A stretch of 64,000 bases of DNA from Chloroflexota bacterium (GTDB lineage: Bacteria > Chloroflexota > Limnocylindria > P2-11E): the NCBI GenBank assembly GCA_027310565.1, contig DAIDAP010000007.1, positions 62,001-126,000 on the forward strand, written 5' to 3'. Made by a program: the position numbers and the translations under genes. The notes beneath the pieces are model-generated. The model worked only from the letters and a program-made list of their open reading frames with translations. It ran no database searches and was not told the DNA's origin. Below, piece after piece: positions 54,067-61,908 of this stretch (position 1 is its first letter; each line of letters starts with the position of its first letter).

Positions 54067-56172
54067 ATGACCCAGCGGCTCGACGCCGACGGGTGGAGCG
54101 CGCGTCTCGACCACCTCGCGGCGCTCGCGCGGTTCGACGCGCTCGCCATCGTGCTCTCATCCGGGGAGGGCCAGACGACGTACGCCGCCCACAACCTCCC
54201 CGCGGTCGCGTGGGCCGGGACCCCGGCGGGCGCGGTGATCGCGAACACGATCACGCAGCGGACGCCGGGCCGTCTCGACGCCGCGGGGCTGCCGCTCGCC
54301 GACGGCCGGAGCGCGCGGACGCTCGCCGCGGCGCCGATCGTGTGGAGGGAGCAGGCCGTCGGCGCCCTCGTCGGCCTCGCCGCGGGCGACGTCGCCGACC
54401 CGGAGCGCGCGGCCCTCGAACGGGCCGCGGGCATCGTGGCGATCGAGCTCGCCGACGCGAATGTCCTCTGGCGCGCGCAGCGGCAGGCGCAGGACCTCGA
54501 CGCACGGCTACGCGCGGGGCGCGACCTGCAGCGATCGCTCCGCCTGCACGACGCCTCGTCGCTCCTCGACCGCGCGGTCGCGCAGCTCGCGGAGCTCTTC
54601 GGCGCGGACGGCGTGTCGATCATGCTGCTCGACGACCAGAGCCGGCTCGCGGTGCGCAGCGCACGCGGACTGCCGGACGACGCGAAGCGCGAGCGCCGGG
54701 CGCTCGGCGAGGGCATCAGCGGGCGCGTCGCGCAGACCGGGCGGGCCGCGCTCCTCTCGGGCCCGGTGAGCGACGGCAGCGACCCGACCGCCAGCGAGTC
54801 GATGGTCGTCCCGCTGCGCGCCGGCGACCGCACCATCGGCGTGGTGAGCGTGAAGCATCGCTCGCCACAGAGCCGCTACGGGCAGACCCAGCTCGACGCG
54901 CTCACGTTCATCGCGCAGGACATCGCGACGAGCTACCTCACGGCCTTCGAGCTGCAGCGCGCCGAGGAGGACCGCCAGCAGGCCATCGTGCTCTACGAGC
55001 TCTCCCGCTACGCCACGCTCGGCGCGGATCCCCAGCACGACCTCTCCAGCGCCGCGGCGATGCTCGCCGGCACGCTCCGGAACGACGCGGTCGGCCTGTG
55101 GCAGGTGGAGGACGACAGGCTGCGGCTTCGCGCCGGCGTCGGCTACGAGGCCGGCGCGGAGGTGGCGCTGAACGACGCCGACACGACGCTCGCGACGGTG
55201 CTGCGCGAGAAGCGCACCGCGCGCACGCAGGTCGGCGCCTCCGAGGAGCGTCCGGACTGGGCCGCGGCGGGCTGCACGCAGCTCGTGCTCGCGCCCATCG
55301 GCGGCCACGGCGTGCTCGTGCTCGGCCGCGCCGCGACGCCGTACGCCGAGGCCGAGGCCGAGCTCGCGACGACGATCGCCGACTACCTCGTCGCGATGCT
55401 CCAGCGCTCGTCCACCGAGGACGTCGTCGACCGCGGCGTCACCACGGAGCGCCGCCGCATCGCGCAGGAGATCCACGACGGGCTCGCGCAGGAGCTCACC
55501 GGCGTCGTCCTCGCGCTCGAGGGCTGCCAGCGCGCGTTCGAGAAGGACCCGGCGCTCCTCGGGCCGCAGCTCGCGAAGGCCGCGCGCGATGCCCGCGCCA
55601 CGCTCGCCGACGTGCGCCAGTACATGTCGGCGCTGCGGCAGAGCGAGACCGGCGCGCTCAACCTCCCGGTGACGCTGGGGCGGCTGGTGGACGACCTGCG
55701 CCGGCAGACCGGGCTCTCCGTCGAGATGGAGGAGTCCGGCGGCCAGCGCGAGCTCGAGCCCATCGTCGAGCGCGCCGTCATCCGCATCGTGGGCGAGGCG
55801 CTCCGCAACGTCGCGCAGCACGCGGGCGCGTCGAAGGCGAAGGTCGCCCTGCTGTACGGGCCGGAGGGCGTGGTCGTGACCATCGAGGACGACGGCAAAG
55901 GGTTCGACGTCGACGCCGCCATGCGCGGCGCCGAGGAGCGCGGGCACTTCGGCGTCGTCGGCATGCGCGAGCGCGCCGAGTCCGCCGGCGGGCAGCTCGT
56001 CATGCGCAGCGAGGCCGGCCGCGGCACGATCGTGCGCGCGAACATCCCGTACCGGAGCGCCGGCGCGATGCCGCCGGCCCCGGGCCCGATCGAGGATGTC
56101 GAGCAGCAGCCCATCGAGGATCATGAGGCCGAGGTGCGCGGCGGATTCTTCACGAGAATCTTCGGGCGATGA
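54067..56172 (+). CDS. Soluble triple-GAF histidine kinase, NarX/DesK type
   Basis: 701 residues, no membrane segment. Three GAF-like domains lie at about 10-145, 155-295 and 305-455. HisKA_3 has the acceptor His470 in ERRRIAQEIHDGLAQELTG, and HATPase_c has RIVGEALRNVAQHAGASKA, EDDGKGFDVDAA and GHFGVVGMRERAE. The C-terminal tail ends RGGFFTRIFGR, an amphipathic stretch that could touch the membrane. The stop overlaps the NarL-type gene (ATGA), its obvious partner. Confidence 0.93.
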   Translation: MTQRLDADGWSARLDHLAALARFDALAIVLSSGEGQTTYAAHNLPAVAWAGTPAGAVIANTITQRTPGRLDAAGLPLADGRSARTLAAAPIVWREQAVGALVGLAAGDVADPERAALERAAGIVAIELADANVLWRAQRQAQDLDARLRAGRDLQRSLRLHDASSLLDRAVAQLAELFGADGVSIMLLDDQSRLAVRSARGLPDDAKRERRALGEGISGRVAQTGRAALLSGPVSDGSDPTASESMVVPLRAGDRTIGVVSVKHRSPQSRYGQTQLDALTFIAQDIATSYLTAFELQRAEEDRQQAIVLYELSRYATLGADPQHDLSSAAAMLAGTLRNDAVGLWQVEDDRLRLRAGVGYEAGAEVALNDADTTLATVLREKRTARTQVGASEERPDWAAAGCTQLVLAPIGGHGVLVLGRAATPYAEAEAELATTIADYLVAMLQRSSTEDVVDRGVTTERRRIAQEIHDGLAQELTGVVLALEGCQRAFEKDPALLGPQLAKAARDARATLADVRQYMSALRQSETGALNLPVTLGRLVDDLRRQTGLSVEMEESGGQRELEPIVERAVIRIVGEALRNVAQHAGASKAKVALLYGPEGVVVTIEDDGKGFDVDAAMRGAEERGHFGVVGMRERAESAGGQLVMRSEAGRGTIVRANIPYRSAGAMPPAPGPIEDVEQQPIEDHEAEVRGGFFTRIFGR

Positions 56173-56840
56173 GCGAGCGTCGCATCCGCGTGCTCATCGC
56201 CGACGACCACGCCGTGGTGCGCAGCGGCCTGCGCTCGATCCTCGAGACCGAGGGCGACATCGAGGTGGTCGGCGAGGCCGCCGACGGCCACGAGGCCCTC
56301 GAGGAGGCCCAGGAGCTCCTGCCCGACGTGATCCTCATGGACATCAAGATGGGCGACTGGGACGGCGTGACCGCGACGCGGCGCGTGCGCAACTCGGTGC
56401 CGTCGTCGCGCGTCATCGTGCTCACCAACCACGACGAGGACGAGCTGGTGTTCTCGTCCATCCGCGCCGGCGCGTCGGGCTACCTGCTGAAGGAGATCAG
56501 CGGGACGCAGCTCACCAACGCGATCCGCACCGTCGCCGACGGCTTCTCGCTCATCTACCCGTCGGTCGCCAAACGGGTCCTCGACGAGTTCGGCCGGCTC
56601 CGCACCACGGTCGGACGTCCGGACGACGACGAGGGCTACAGCGACCTCACGCCGCGCGAGCGCGAGGTGCTCAAGCTCGTCGCGAGCGGCCGGGCCAACA
56701 AGGAGATCGGCGGCGAGCTCGGCATCAGCGAGCGCACCGTGAAGACGCACATCTCGAACATCTTCAGCAAGCTGCAGCTCACCGACCGCACGCAGGCCGC
56801 GCTTTACGTGCACAACCGCGGCCTGCTCGAGAAGGCCTGA
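56169..56840 (+). CDS. NarL/FixJ-family response regulator
   Basis: 223 residues. The receiver has LIADDHAVVRSGL, Asp58 in ILMDIKMGDWDG, VLTNHD and LLKEIS. The LuxR-type helix-turn-helix has LTPREREVLKLVASGRANKE and SERTVKTHISNIFSKL. It is the partner of the upstream kinase and probably regulates transcription of this divergent locus, among other targets. Confidence 0.95.
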   Translation: MSERRIRVLIADDHAVVRSGLRSILETEGDIEVVGEAADGHEALEEAQELLPDVILMDIKMGDWDGVTATRRVRNSVPSSRVIVLTNHDEDELVFSSIRAGASGYLLKEISGTQLTNAIRTVADGFSLIYPSVAKRVLDEFGRLRTTVGRPDDDEGYSDLTPREREVLKLVASGRANKEIGGELGISERTVKTHISNIFSKLQLTDRTQAALYVHNRGLLEKA

Positions 56841-56865
56841 TCCTCGCCGCGAGCCGCTGCCTCGA

Positions 56866-56889
56866 CGCCGGTATGACCACGGTTATACT
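56866..56889 (+). promoter_or_regulatory. Promoter/operator of the MazEF-like module
   Basis: GTATGACCACGGTTATAC (56871-56888) is a near-perfect palindrome (GTAT.ACC..GGT.ATAC). It overlaps a TATACT -10 hexamer (56884-56889). The GTG start follows only 6 bases after the -10, so transcription probably begins at or near the start codon (leaderless mRNA). A palindrome on the -10 fits autorepression by the ribbon-helix-helix antitoxin. Confidence 0.6.
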
Positions 56890-56895
56890 CCTCGC

Positions 56896-57144
56896 GTGAC
56901 GAAGAAGACCGCGATAAGCCTCCCCGACGATCTCTACCGCGAGATCGAGCGCGCACGCAAGCGCGCGAACAAGGACCGCAGCGGCTTCATCCAGGAGGCG
57001 CTCGGCGAATACCTGGTGCGCCATGACACGGCGGCGAAGGTCCGCGCGTACTTCGACGGCTACTCCAAGATCCCCGACGATGACGAGGACTTCCGCGCGA
57101 TCGCGGAATACGGCATCAAGCGGCTGCGCAGGGCGGAGCGATAG
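56896..57144 (+). CDS. Ribbon-helix-helix antitoxin (MazE/CopG-like)
   Basis: 82 residues from GTG 56896. The N-terminal ribbon-helix-helix is KTAISLPDDLYREIERARKR then DRSGFIQEALGEYLV, and an acidic C-terminal tail (KIPDDDEDFRAIAEYG) would bind the toxin. It sits 2 bp before a MazF/PemK-like gene, forming a type II toxin-antitoxin pair. The palindrome over its promoter is a likely binding site. Confidence 0.88.
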   Translation: MTKKTAISLPDDLYREIERARKRANKDRSGFIQEALGEYLVRHDTAAKVRAYFDGYSKIPDDDEDFRAIAEYGIKRLRRAER

Positions 57145-57146
57145 AA

Positions 57147-57464
57147 GTGGCTCGAGGGACGGAGCACGGTGAGCTCTGGGAGGCGGACGTCGACAAGCGG
57201 CGACCTGTCGTCATCGTCTCACGCGATGACAGCCGGGGCCACAGGTCGAAGGCCACGGTCGCGTGGGTCACCAGCACGGTCAGGTCGATCCCGACCGAAG
57301 TGCCGCTCGACCACCGCGATGGCGTGGCACGTGCGAGCGTCGTGAACTGTGACGAGCTCGTGACCATCGAGAAAGGGGAGCTGGTGCGTAGGATCGGGCG
57401 CCTCTCACCGGACAAGATCGAGGCCCTGCATGAGGCGCTTCGCTTCGCGCTGCAGCTCGAATGA
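57147..57464 (+). CDS. MazF/PemK-family mRNA interferase toxin
   Basis: 105 residues from GTG 57147. GELWEADVDKRRPVVIVSRDD, VAWVTSTVRSIPTEVPL and SVVNCDELVTIEKGELVRRIG match the beta-barrel core of MazF-type endoribonucleases, although the usual GDI(W/Y) start reads GELWEAD. It is expected to cleave mRNA and be held inactive by the upstream antitoxin. Its stop abuts the stop of the convergent metalloprotease gene. Confidence 0.88.
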   Translation: MARGTEHGELWEADVDKRRPVVIVSRDDSRGHRSKATVAWVTSTVRSIPTEVPLDHRDGVARASVVNCDELVTIEKGELVRRIGRLSPDKIEALHEALRFALQLE

Positions 57465-58613
57465 TCAGCGCGTCGTGACGAACGTCGCCTCGGCACCCGC
57501 CGCGCGCAGCGTGTAGGTCCCCGGCGCGGCCGTCGCGCCGAACGAGCCGCGGAACGTCCCCAGCGCGTCGGTCGTCACGGTGAAGGTCACGCGGTACCCG
57601 TCGGCCCCGTCGATCGCCACCTGCACCGTCGCCGCGGGACGCCCGCTCGAGAGGGTCCACACGACGCCGCCGTCGCGCGGCGTGAGCGCGATCTCGGGAC
57701 CGGCGGACCCCAGGCGGGCGTCGAGCGCCGCAAGCGTGTCCTCGGACCGGCGCGCGTACGCGTCGCCGAGGCGCTCCCCCGCCCGCACCGCCTCGAGGAG
57801 CCCGACGACGCCGTCCCAGCCGACGCGGCCGACGACCTCGCGCACGGCCTCGGCGGAGTACGCGTAGAGGGCGCGGCCGAAGCGCGGATACGCCGCGTGA
57901 AAATCGGCCAGCGCCTCGAGCCGATCGAGCGACATGCCGCCCGCCGCCGCGAGCGCGCGCCCGACGAGGCGCTCCTCGGCGCGCCCCGGCGCGTCCGCCT
58001 GCGCCTGCTCGACGACCGTCGCGAGGCCCTCGTCGAGCCACGCCGGGACGGCCGCGTCGGGACCGGCGATGTCGTGGACCATGAGGTGCGCGAGCTCGTG
58101 CGCGATCGCCGACGCCATGCGCTCGCCGCCTGCGGCGCTCCAGCTCACGGCGATGGTGAGCGTGCCGCGGTCGAAGATGCCGCCGTACCGCGCGGCGACC
58201 TCCTCGGCCGTCTCGGGCGCGTAGCCGAAGACCTCGCGCACGCCGCGCGCGAACGACGCCGCCGACGCGAAGACGAGGAGGCGCGGACGTGCGCTGAAGC
58301 CGCGGCCGAACAGCCTCTCGACGTCGGTGACCGCGCGGTCGGTGACCGCGGCGATCTCGAGCGCCGCGACTCCGGGGACGGCCGGCTCCACGCGCACGTC
58401 CGCGCGGGATGCGGGGAGGGATGTGAGCGGCACGGTCGTGTCGCGCCGCCGGCCCGCCGTGGGCACCGCGACGCAGAAGGCGGGCACGAAGCCCTCGGTG
58501 CTCGCGCACTGCGCGGCCGCGGACGCGGCCTGCGCGCGCGTGGCGAGCGCGAGCGCGACGACGACGACGGCCGCCGCCGCGCCCAGCCAGAGGAGCCTCC
58601 GCGATCCACCCAC
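57465..58613 (-). CDS. Exported or membrane-anchored zinc metalloprotease (gluzincin type)
   Basis: 382 residues. An N-terminal signal/anchor (LWLGAAAAVVVVALALATRA) is followed by an extracytoplasmic domain. The zinc site is IAHELAHLMVHD (HExxH) with the third ligand in WLDEGLATVVEQ, the pattern of peptidase MA-like proteins. The C-terminal 110 residues look like an Ig-like or carbohydrate-binding beta domain ending TLRAAGAEATFVTTR. The substrate is unknown. Start: GTG ending at 58613. Confidence 0.85.
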   Translation of the reverse strand: MGGSRRLLWLGAAAAVVVVALALATRAQAASAAAQCASTEGFVPAFCVAVPTAGRRRDTTVPLTSLPASRADVRVEPAVPGVAALEIAAVTDRAVTDVERLFGRGFSARPRLLVFASAASFARGVREVFGYAPETAEEVAARYGGIFDRGTLTIAVSWSAAGGERMASAIAHELAHLMVHDIAGPDAAVPAWLDEGLATVVEQAQADAPGRAEERLVGRALAAAGGMSLDRLEALADFHAAYPRFGRALYAYSAEAVREVVGRVGWDGVVGLLEAVRAGERLGDAYARRSEDTLAALDARLGSAGPEIALTPRDGGVVWTLSSGRPAATVQVAIDGADGYRVTFTVTTDALGTFRGSFGATAAPGTYTLRAAGAEATFVTTR

Positions 58614-58761
58614 CGCGGGCGAGCATGCGCGGGCGCGCCGCCGCGGACGAGGGGCGAGAGCCTCCCCTCCGCCGGCGCCGCCCGTACCCCTGCGGATGCG
58701 GGTACCACTGCGGATGCAGGTGGCGCCGTCTCAACCGTGGATGGTCGCTACGCTATGCGCG

Positions 58762-59757
58762 GTGACTGGGAACGATCAGCGACTGCGCGGGGCACGCGTC
58801 CTCGTGACCGGCGCGACGGGCATGACGGGCTCGGCGCTCGTCCACCGGTTGCTCCAGCTCGAAGCGGAAGTCCACATCTTCGCGCTGCCGGAGCGCGAGC
58901 CGGAGTCGAGGCTGATCCGCTCGGGAGATATCGCGCGCGTTCAGGTGCACGAGGGCCGGATGGAGGAGCCGGCAACGGTCGCCGCCGCGGTGCGCGCGAC
59001 GCGCCCGCACCTCGTGTTCCACCTCGCGGCACAACCGCTTGTCGAGGTCGCTCGCGACGATCCGACACGGACGTTCGAGGTGAACGTCCGGGGCACGTGG
59101 GCGTTGCTCGATGCCTGTCGCCTGCACGCCGAGCGCCCCCGTGCGATCGCGGTAGCCTCGAGCGACAAGGCCTACGGCGCGCGCGACAGACTCCCGTACG
59201 TGGAGAGTGATCCACTCGACGGGAGCGAGCCATACGAGGCATCGAAGACGATCACCGACATCCTCGCCCGCACGTACGCGCGCGCCTACGATCTGCCGAC
59301 GCGTGTCGCGCGCTGTGGGAACATCTACGGTCCCGGCGACTGGAACTGGAGCCGCATCGTCCCGGGAACGATACGTTCGCTCCTGCGGGGTGAGTCGCCG
59401 GTCGTGCGCAGCGACGGCACGCCGATCCGCGACTACATCCACGTCGACGACGTGGTCAGCGCATACGTCTCGCTCGCGACCGTGGACGTCGCACCCGGTG
59501 AGGCGTTCAACTTCTCTTCCGGGGAGCGGCGATCGGTCCGCGAGGTGCTGGATCTGGTCGGCGAGGCGGCGGGCGTGTCACGCGAACCCGTCGTCCTTGG
59601 CACCGCGAAGGGTGAGATCAGCGTCCAGTACCTCGACTCCGGCAAGGCCCGGCGCATGCTGGGGTGGAGTGCGACACGGGGTCTGGCGGAGTCGCTGCCA
59701 TCGATCGTCGAGTGGTATCGGGAGCTGCTGCGCGTGCCGACGGGAGCTCGCGAGTGA
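58762..59757 (+). CDS. rfbG: CDP-glucose 4,6-dehydratase-like SDR enzyme
   Basis: 331 residues, extended short-chain dehydrogenase. The NAD motif is VLVTGATGMTGSALVHRLL, the active site YEASK in GSEPYEASKTITD, and GNIYGPGDWNWSRIVPGTIR is typical of CDP-glucose 4,6-dehydratases. With rfbF and rfbH downstream it makes CDP-4-keto-6-deoxyglucose. GTG 58762 is used. An ATG at 58741 is in frame. The next gene overlaps it by 4 bp. Confidence 0.88.
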   Translation: MTGNDQRLRGARVLVTGATGMTGSALVHRLLQLEAEVHIFALPEREPESRLIRSGDIARVQVHEGRMEEPATVAAAVRATRPHLVFHLAAQPLVEVARDDPTRTFEVNVRGTWALLDACRLHAERPRAIAVASSDKAYGARDRLPYVESDPLDGSEPYEASKTITDILARTYARAYDLPTRVARCGNIYGPGDWNWSRIVPGTIRSLLRGESPVVRSDGTPIRDYIHVDDVVSAYVSLATVDVAPGEAFNFSSGERRSVREVLDLVGEAAGVSREPVVLGTAKGEISVQYLDSGKARRMLGWSATRGLAESLPSIVEWYRELLRVPTGARE

Positions 59758-60212
59758 TCGAGGGCGTGCGTATCGATCCGCTGCGGCGCATCGAGGACGA
59801 GCGTGGCGCCATTCTCCACATGTTCCGCAGCGATGATCCGCTCTTCGAGCGCTTCGGTGAGATCTACTTCTCGCTCGTGCATCCCGGATGGGTGAAGGGT
59901 TGGCATCTCCACACGAAGATGACGCTCAACTATGCGGTGCCCGTGGGGTCAGTCCTGATCGTGCTGTACGACGCTCGCGACGAATCGACGACGAGGGGAC
60001 GGTTGCAGGAGATACGCACCGGACCGACCGACTACAAGCGGGTCCGGATCCCCCCCGGCGTCTGGAACGGCTTCCTGAACACGGGCGCCGCCGACGCGGT
60101 CGTCGCCAACTGCGCCACCCTCCCCCACGATCCCGACGAGATCCGTCGGCTCCCACCGACCGACTCGTCGATCCCGTATCGCTGGCCGGTCGCCCAGGTG
60201 AAGGGCGGATGA
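59754..60212 (+). CDS. RmlC-like cupin sugar epimerase
   Basis: 152 residues of the dTDP-4-dehydrorhamnose 3,5-epimerase family, shorter than RmlC (about 180). GWVKGWHLHTKMTLNYAVPV, VLYDARDESTTRG and VRIPPGVWNGFLNTG are the cupin core. In a CDP-sugar cluster it may be a 5-epimerase as in ascarylose synthesis, or a 3,5-epimerase acting on a CDP-keto sugar. GTG start overlapping the rfbG stop, ATGA overlap with rfbF. Confidence 0.82.
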   Translation: MIEGVRIDPLRRIEDERGAILHMFRSDDPLFERFGEIYFSLVHPGWVKGWHLHTKMTLNYAVPVGSVLIVLYDARDESTTRGRLQEIRTGPTDYKRVRIPPGVWNGFLNTGAADAVVANCATLPHDPDEIRRLPPTDSSIPYRWPVAQVKGG

Positions 60213-60982
60213 AGGTCGCGATCCTCGCGGGCGGCCTCGGCACGCGGCTGCGCGAGGAGACGGAGTTCAGGCCGAAGCCGATGGTCGAGATCGGCGGCCA
60301 CCCGATCCTCTGGCACATCATGCGCCACTACGCGCGGTACGAGATCCGCGACTTCGTCCTGTGTCTGGGGTACAAGGGTGACGTCATCCGGAGCTGGATC
60401 CTCAACTTCCCCGTCATGAACGCCGACGTCCGCGTGAGGCTCGGCACGCAGGGCGTCGAGGTCCTCGACCCGCCGCGCGACGAGACCGACTGGACGGTCA
60501 CGCTCGCGGAGACCGGCGCGACGACGCCGACCGGCGGCCGTCTGGTGCGCGCCAGGCGCCACCTCGGGAACGAGACGTTCATGTGCACGTACGGCGACGG
60601 CCTTTCGAACGTGGACCTGAAGGCGCTCCTCGCGTTCCACCGAACGCACGGGAAGATCGCGACCGTCACCGGCGTGCGCCCGCTCACGCGGTTCGGGCAG
60701 CTGCACGCGAAGGACGGCCTCGCGACGCGCTTCGAGGAGAAGCCGCAGCTCGCCGAGGGCTGGGTGAACGGCGGCTTCTTCGTCATGGAGCCGCGGGTCT
60801 TCGACTACCTCGACGAGGCGAGCGTGCTCGAGCGCGAGCCGCTCGAGCGCCTCACCGCCGACGGGCAGCTCGCGGTGTACGAGCACCGCGGCTACTGGCA
60901 GGCCATGGACACGTACCGCGAGGCGCAGGCGCTCAACGACGAATGGAGCAGCGGCAGGCCGGGGTGGCTCGAGCCGTCGTGA
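60209..60982 (+). CDS. rfbF: Glucose-1-phosphate cytidylyltransferase
   Basis: 257 residues, the family length. It makes CDP-glucose from CTP and glucose 1-phosphate. AILAGGLGTRLREETEFRPK, PMVEIGGHPILWHIMRHYA, CTYGDGLSNVDL and WVNGGFFVMEPRVFDYL are diagnostic. Start and stop overlap both neighbours (ATGA and GTGA), so the five sugar genes form one translationally coupled operon. Confidence 0.96.
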   Translation: MKVAILAGGLGTRLREETEFRPKPMVEIGGHPILWHIMRHYARYEIRDFVLCLGYKGDVIRSWILNFPVMNADVRVRLGTQGVEVLDPPRDETDWTVTLAETGATTPTGGRLVRARRHLGNETFMCTYGDGLSNVDLKALLAFHRTHGKIATVTGVRPLTRFGQLHAKDGLATRFEEKPQLAEGWVNGGFFVMEPRVFDYLDEASVLEREPLERLTADGQLAVYEHRGYWQAMDTYREAQALNDEWSSGRPGWLEPS

Positions 60983-61908
60983 GAGTCCTCGTCATCGGCG
61001 CGTCGGGCCTCGTCGGCCAGGCGCTCATGCGCGCGGCGCCCGCCGCGACCGGCACGTATCGCACGCGCGCGCTCCCCGGGCTCCGCCGTCTCGACGCCGC
61101 GGACGCCGCCGCGACCGCGCGCCTGGTGGAGGAGGTCGCGCCCGACGTGATCCTCTGCCCGGCGGCGCAGCCCGACGTGGAGTGGTGCGAGCGGCACCCC
61201 GACGAGGCCCGCGACGCGAACCTCGCGCCGCTGCGCTCCGTCCTGCGCACCGGCGTGCCGGTCGTCGCGTTCTCCAGCGACTACGTGTTCGACGGGCGCG
61301 CGGGCCCCTATGCCGAGGACGCGCGGCGTTCGCCCCTCTCGGTCTACGGCGCCATCAAGGTCGCGCTCGAGGACGAGACGCTCGCCGCCGGCGGCACCGT
61401 CGTCCGCACGACCGGCGTCTTCGGCGGCGAGGCGCCGCCCGGGAAGAACTTCGTCCTGCGCGCGGTGCGCACCCTCACGGCGGGCGGGCCGCTCGTCGTG
61501 CCCGCGGACCAGATCGCGACGCCGACGTACGCCGACGACCTCGCGCGCGCGACGCACCGCGTCGCCGAGCGCGGCGGCGGCGGGCTGTGGCACGTCGGCG
61601 GACCGGACCTGCTCTCCCGCCTCGAGCTCGGCCGTCTCGTCGCGGAGGTGTTCGGGCTCGACCCCTCGCTCGTCCGCGGTACGTCGACCGCGGCGCTCGG
61701 CCAGGCCGCGGCGCGGCCGCTGCGCGGCGGGCTGCGCAACACCCGCTACCGCGACACGTTCGGTGCGGACCCGGTGCGGCCCGTACGCGCCGCGCTGGAG
61801 CAGATGAGGCGAGCGACGAGGGATTCGCTCCCGAGGAGCGAGCTCGACGAGCGGAGTCGAGACGGCGAGGCGCCCGCAGCCGAAGGCGAAGGACGCCGAG
61901 CGCGATGA
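60979..61908 (+). CDS. RmlD-like sugar nucleotide 4-ketoreductase
   Basis: 309 residues, RmlD-type SDR. VLVIGASGLVGQALMRAA binds NAD(P), FSSDYVFDGRAGPYAEDA and the YxxxK site in SVYGAIKVALEDE are conserved. In this cluster it would reduce the 4-keto group of the CDP-deoxy sugar in the final step. The C-terminal 30 residues are basic and acidic repeats outside the usual fold. It overlaps rfbF and rfbH. Confidence 0.88.
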   Translation: MRVLVIGASGLVGQALMRAAPAATGTYRTRALPGLRRLDAADAAATARLVEEVAPDVILCPAAQPDVEWCERHPDEARDANLAPLRSVLRTGVPVVAFSSDYVFDGRAGPYAEDARRSPLSVYGAIKVALEDETLAAGGTVVRTTGVFGGEAPPGKNFVLRAVRTLTAGGPLVVPADQIATPTYADDLARATHRVAERGGGGLWHVGGPDLLSRLELGRLVAEVFGLDPSLVRGTSTAALGQAAARPLRGGLRNTRYRDTFGADPVRPVRAALEQMRRATRDSLPRSELDERSRDGEAPAAEGEGRRAR

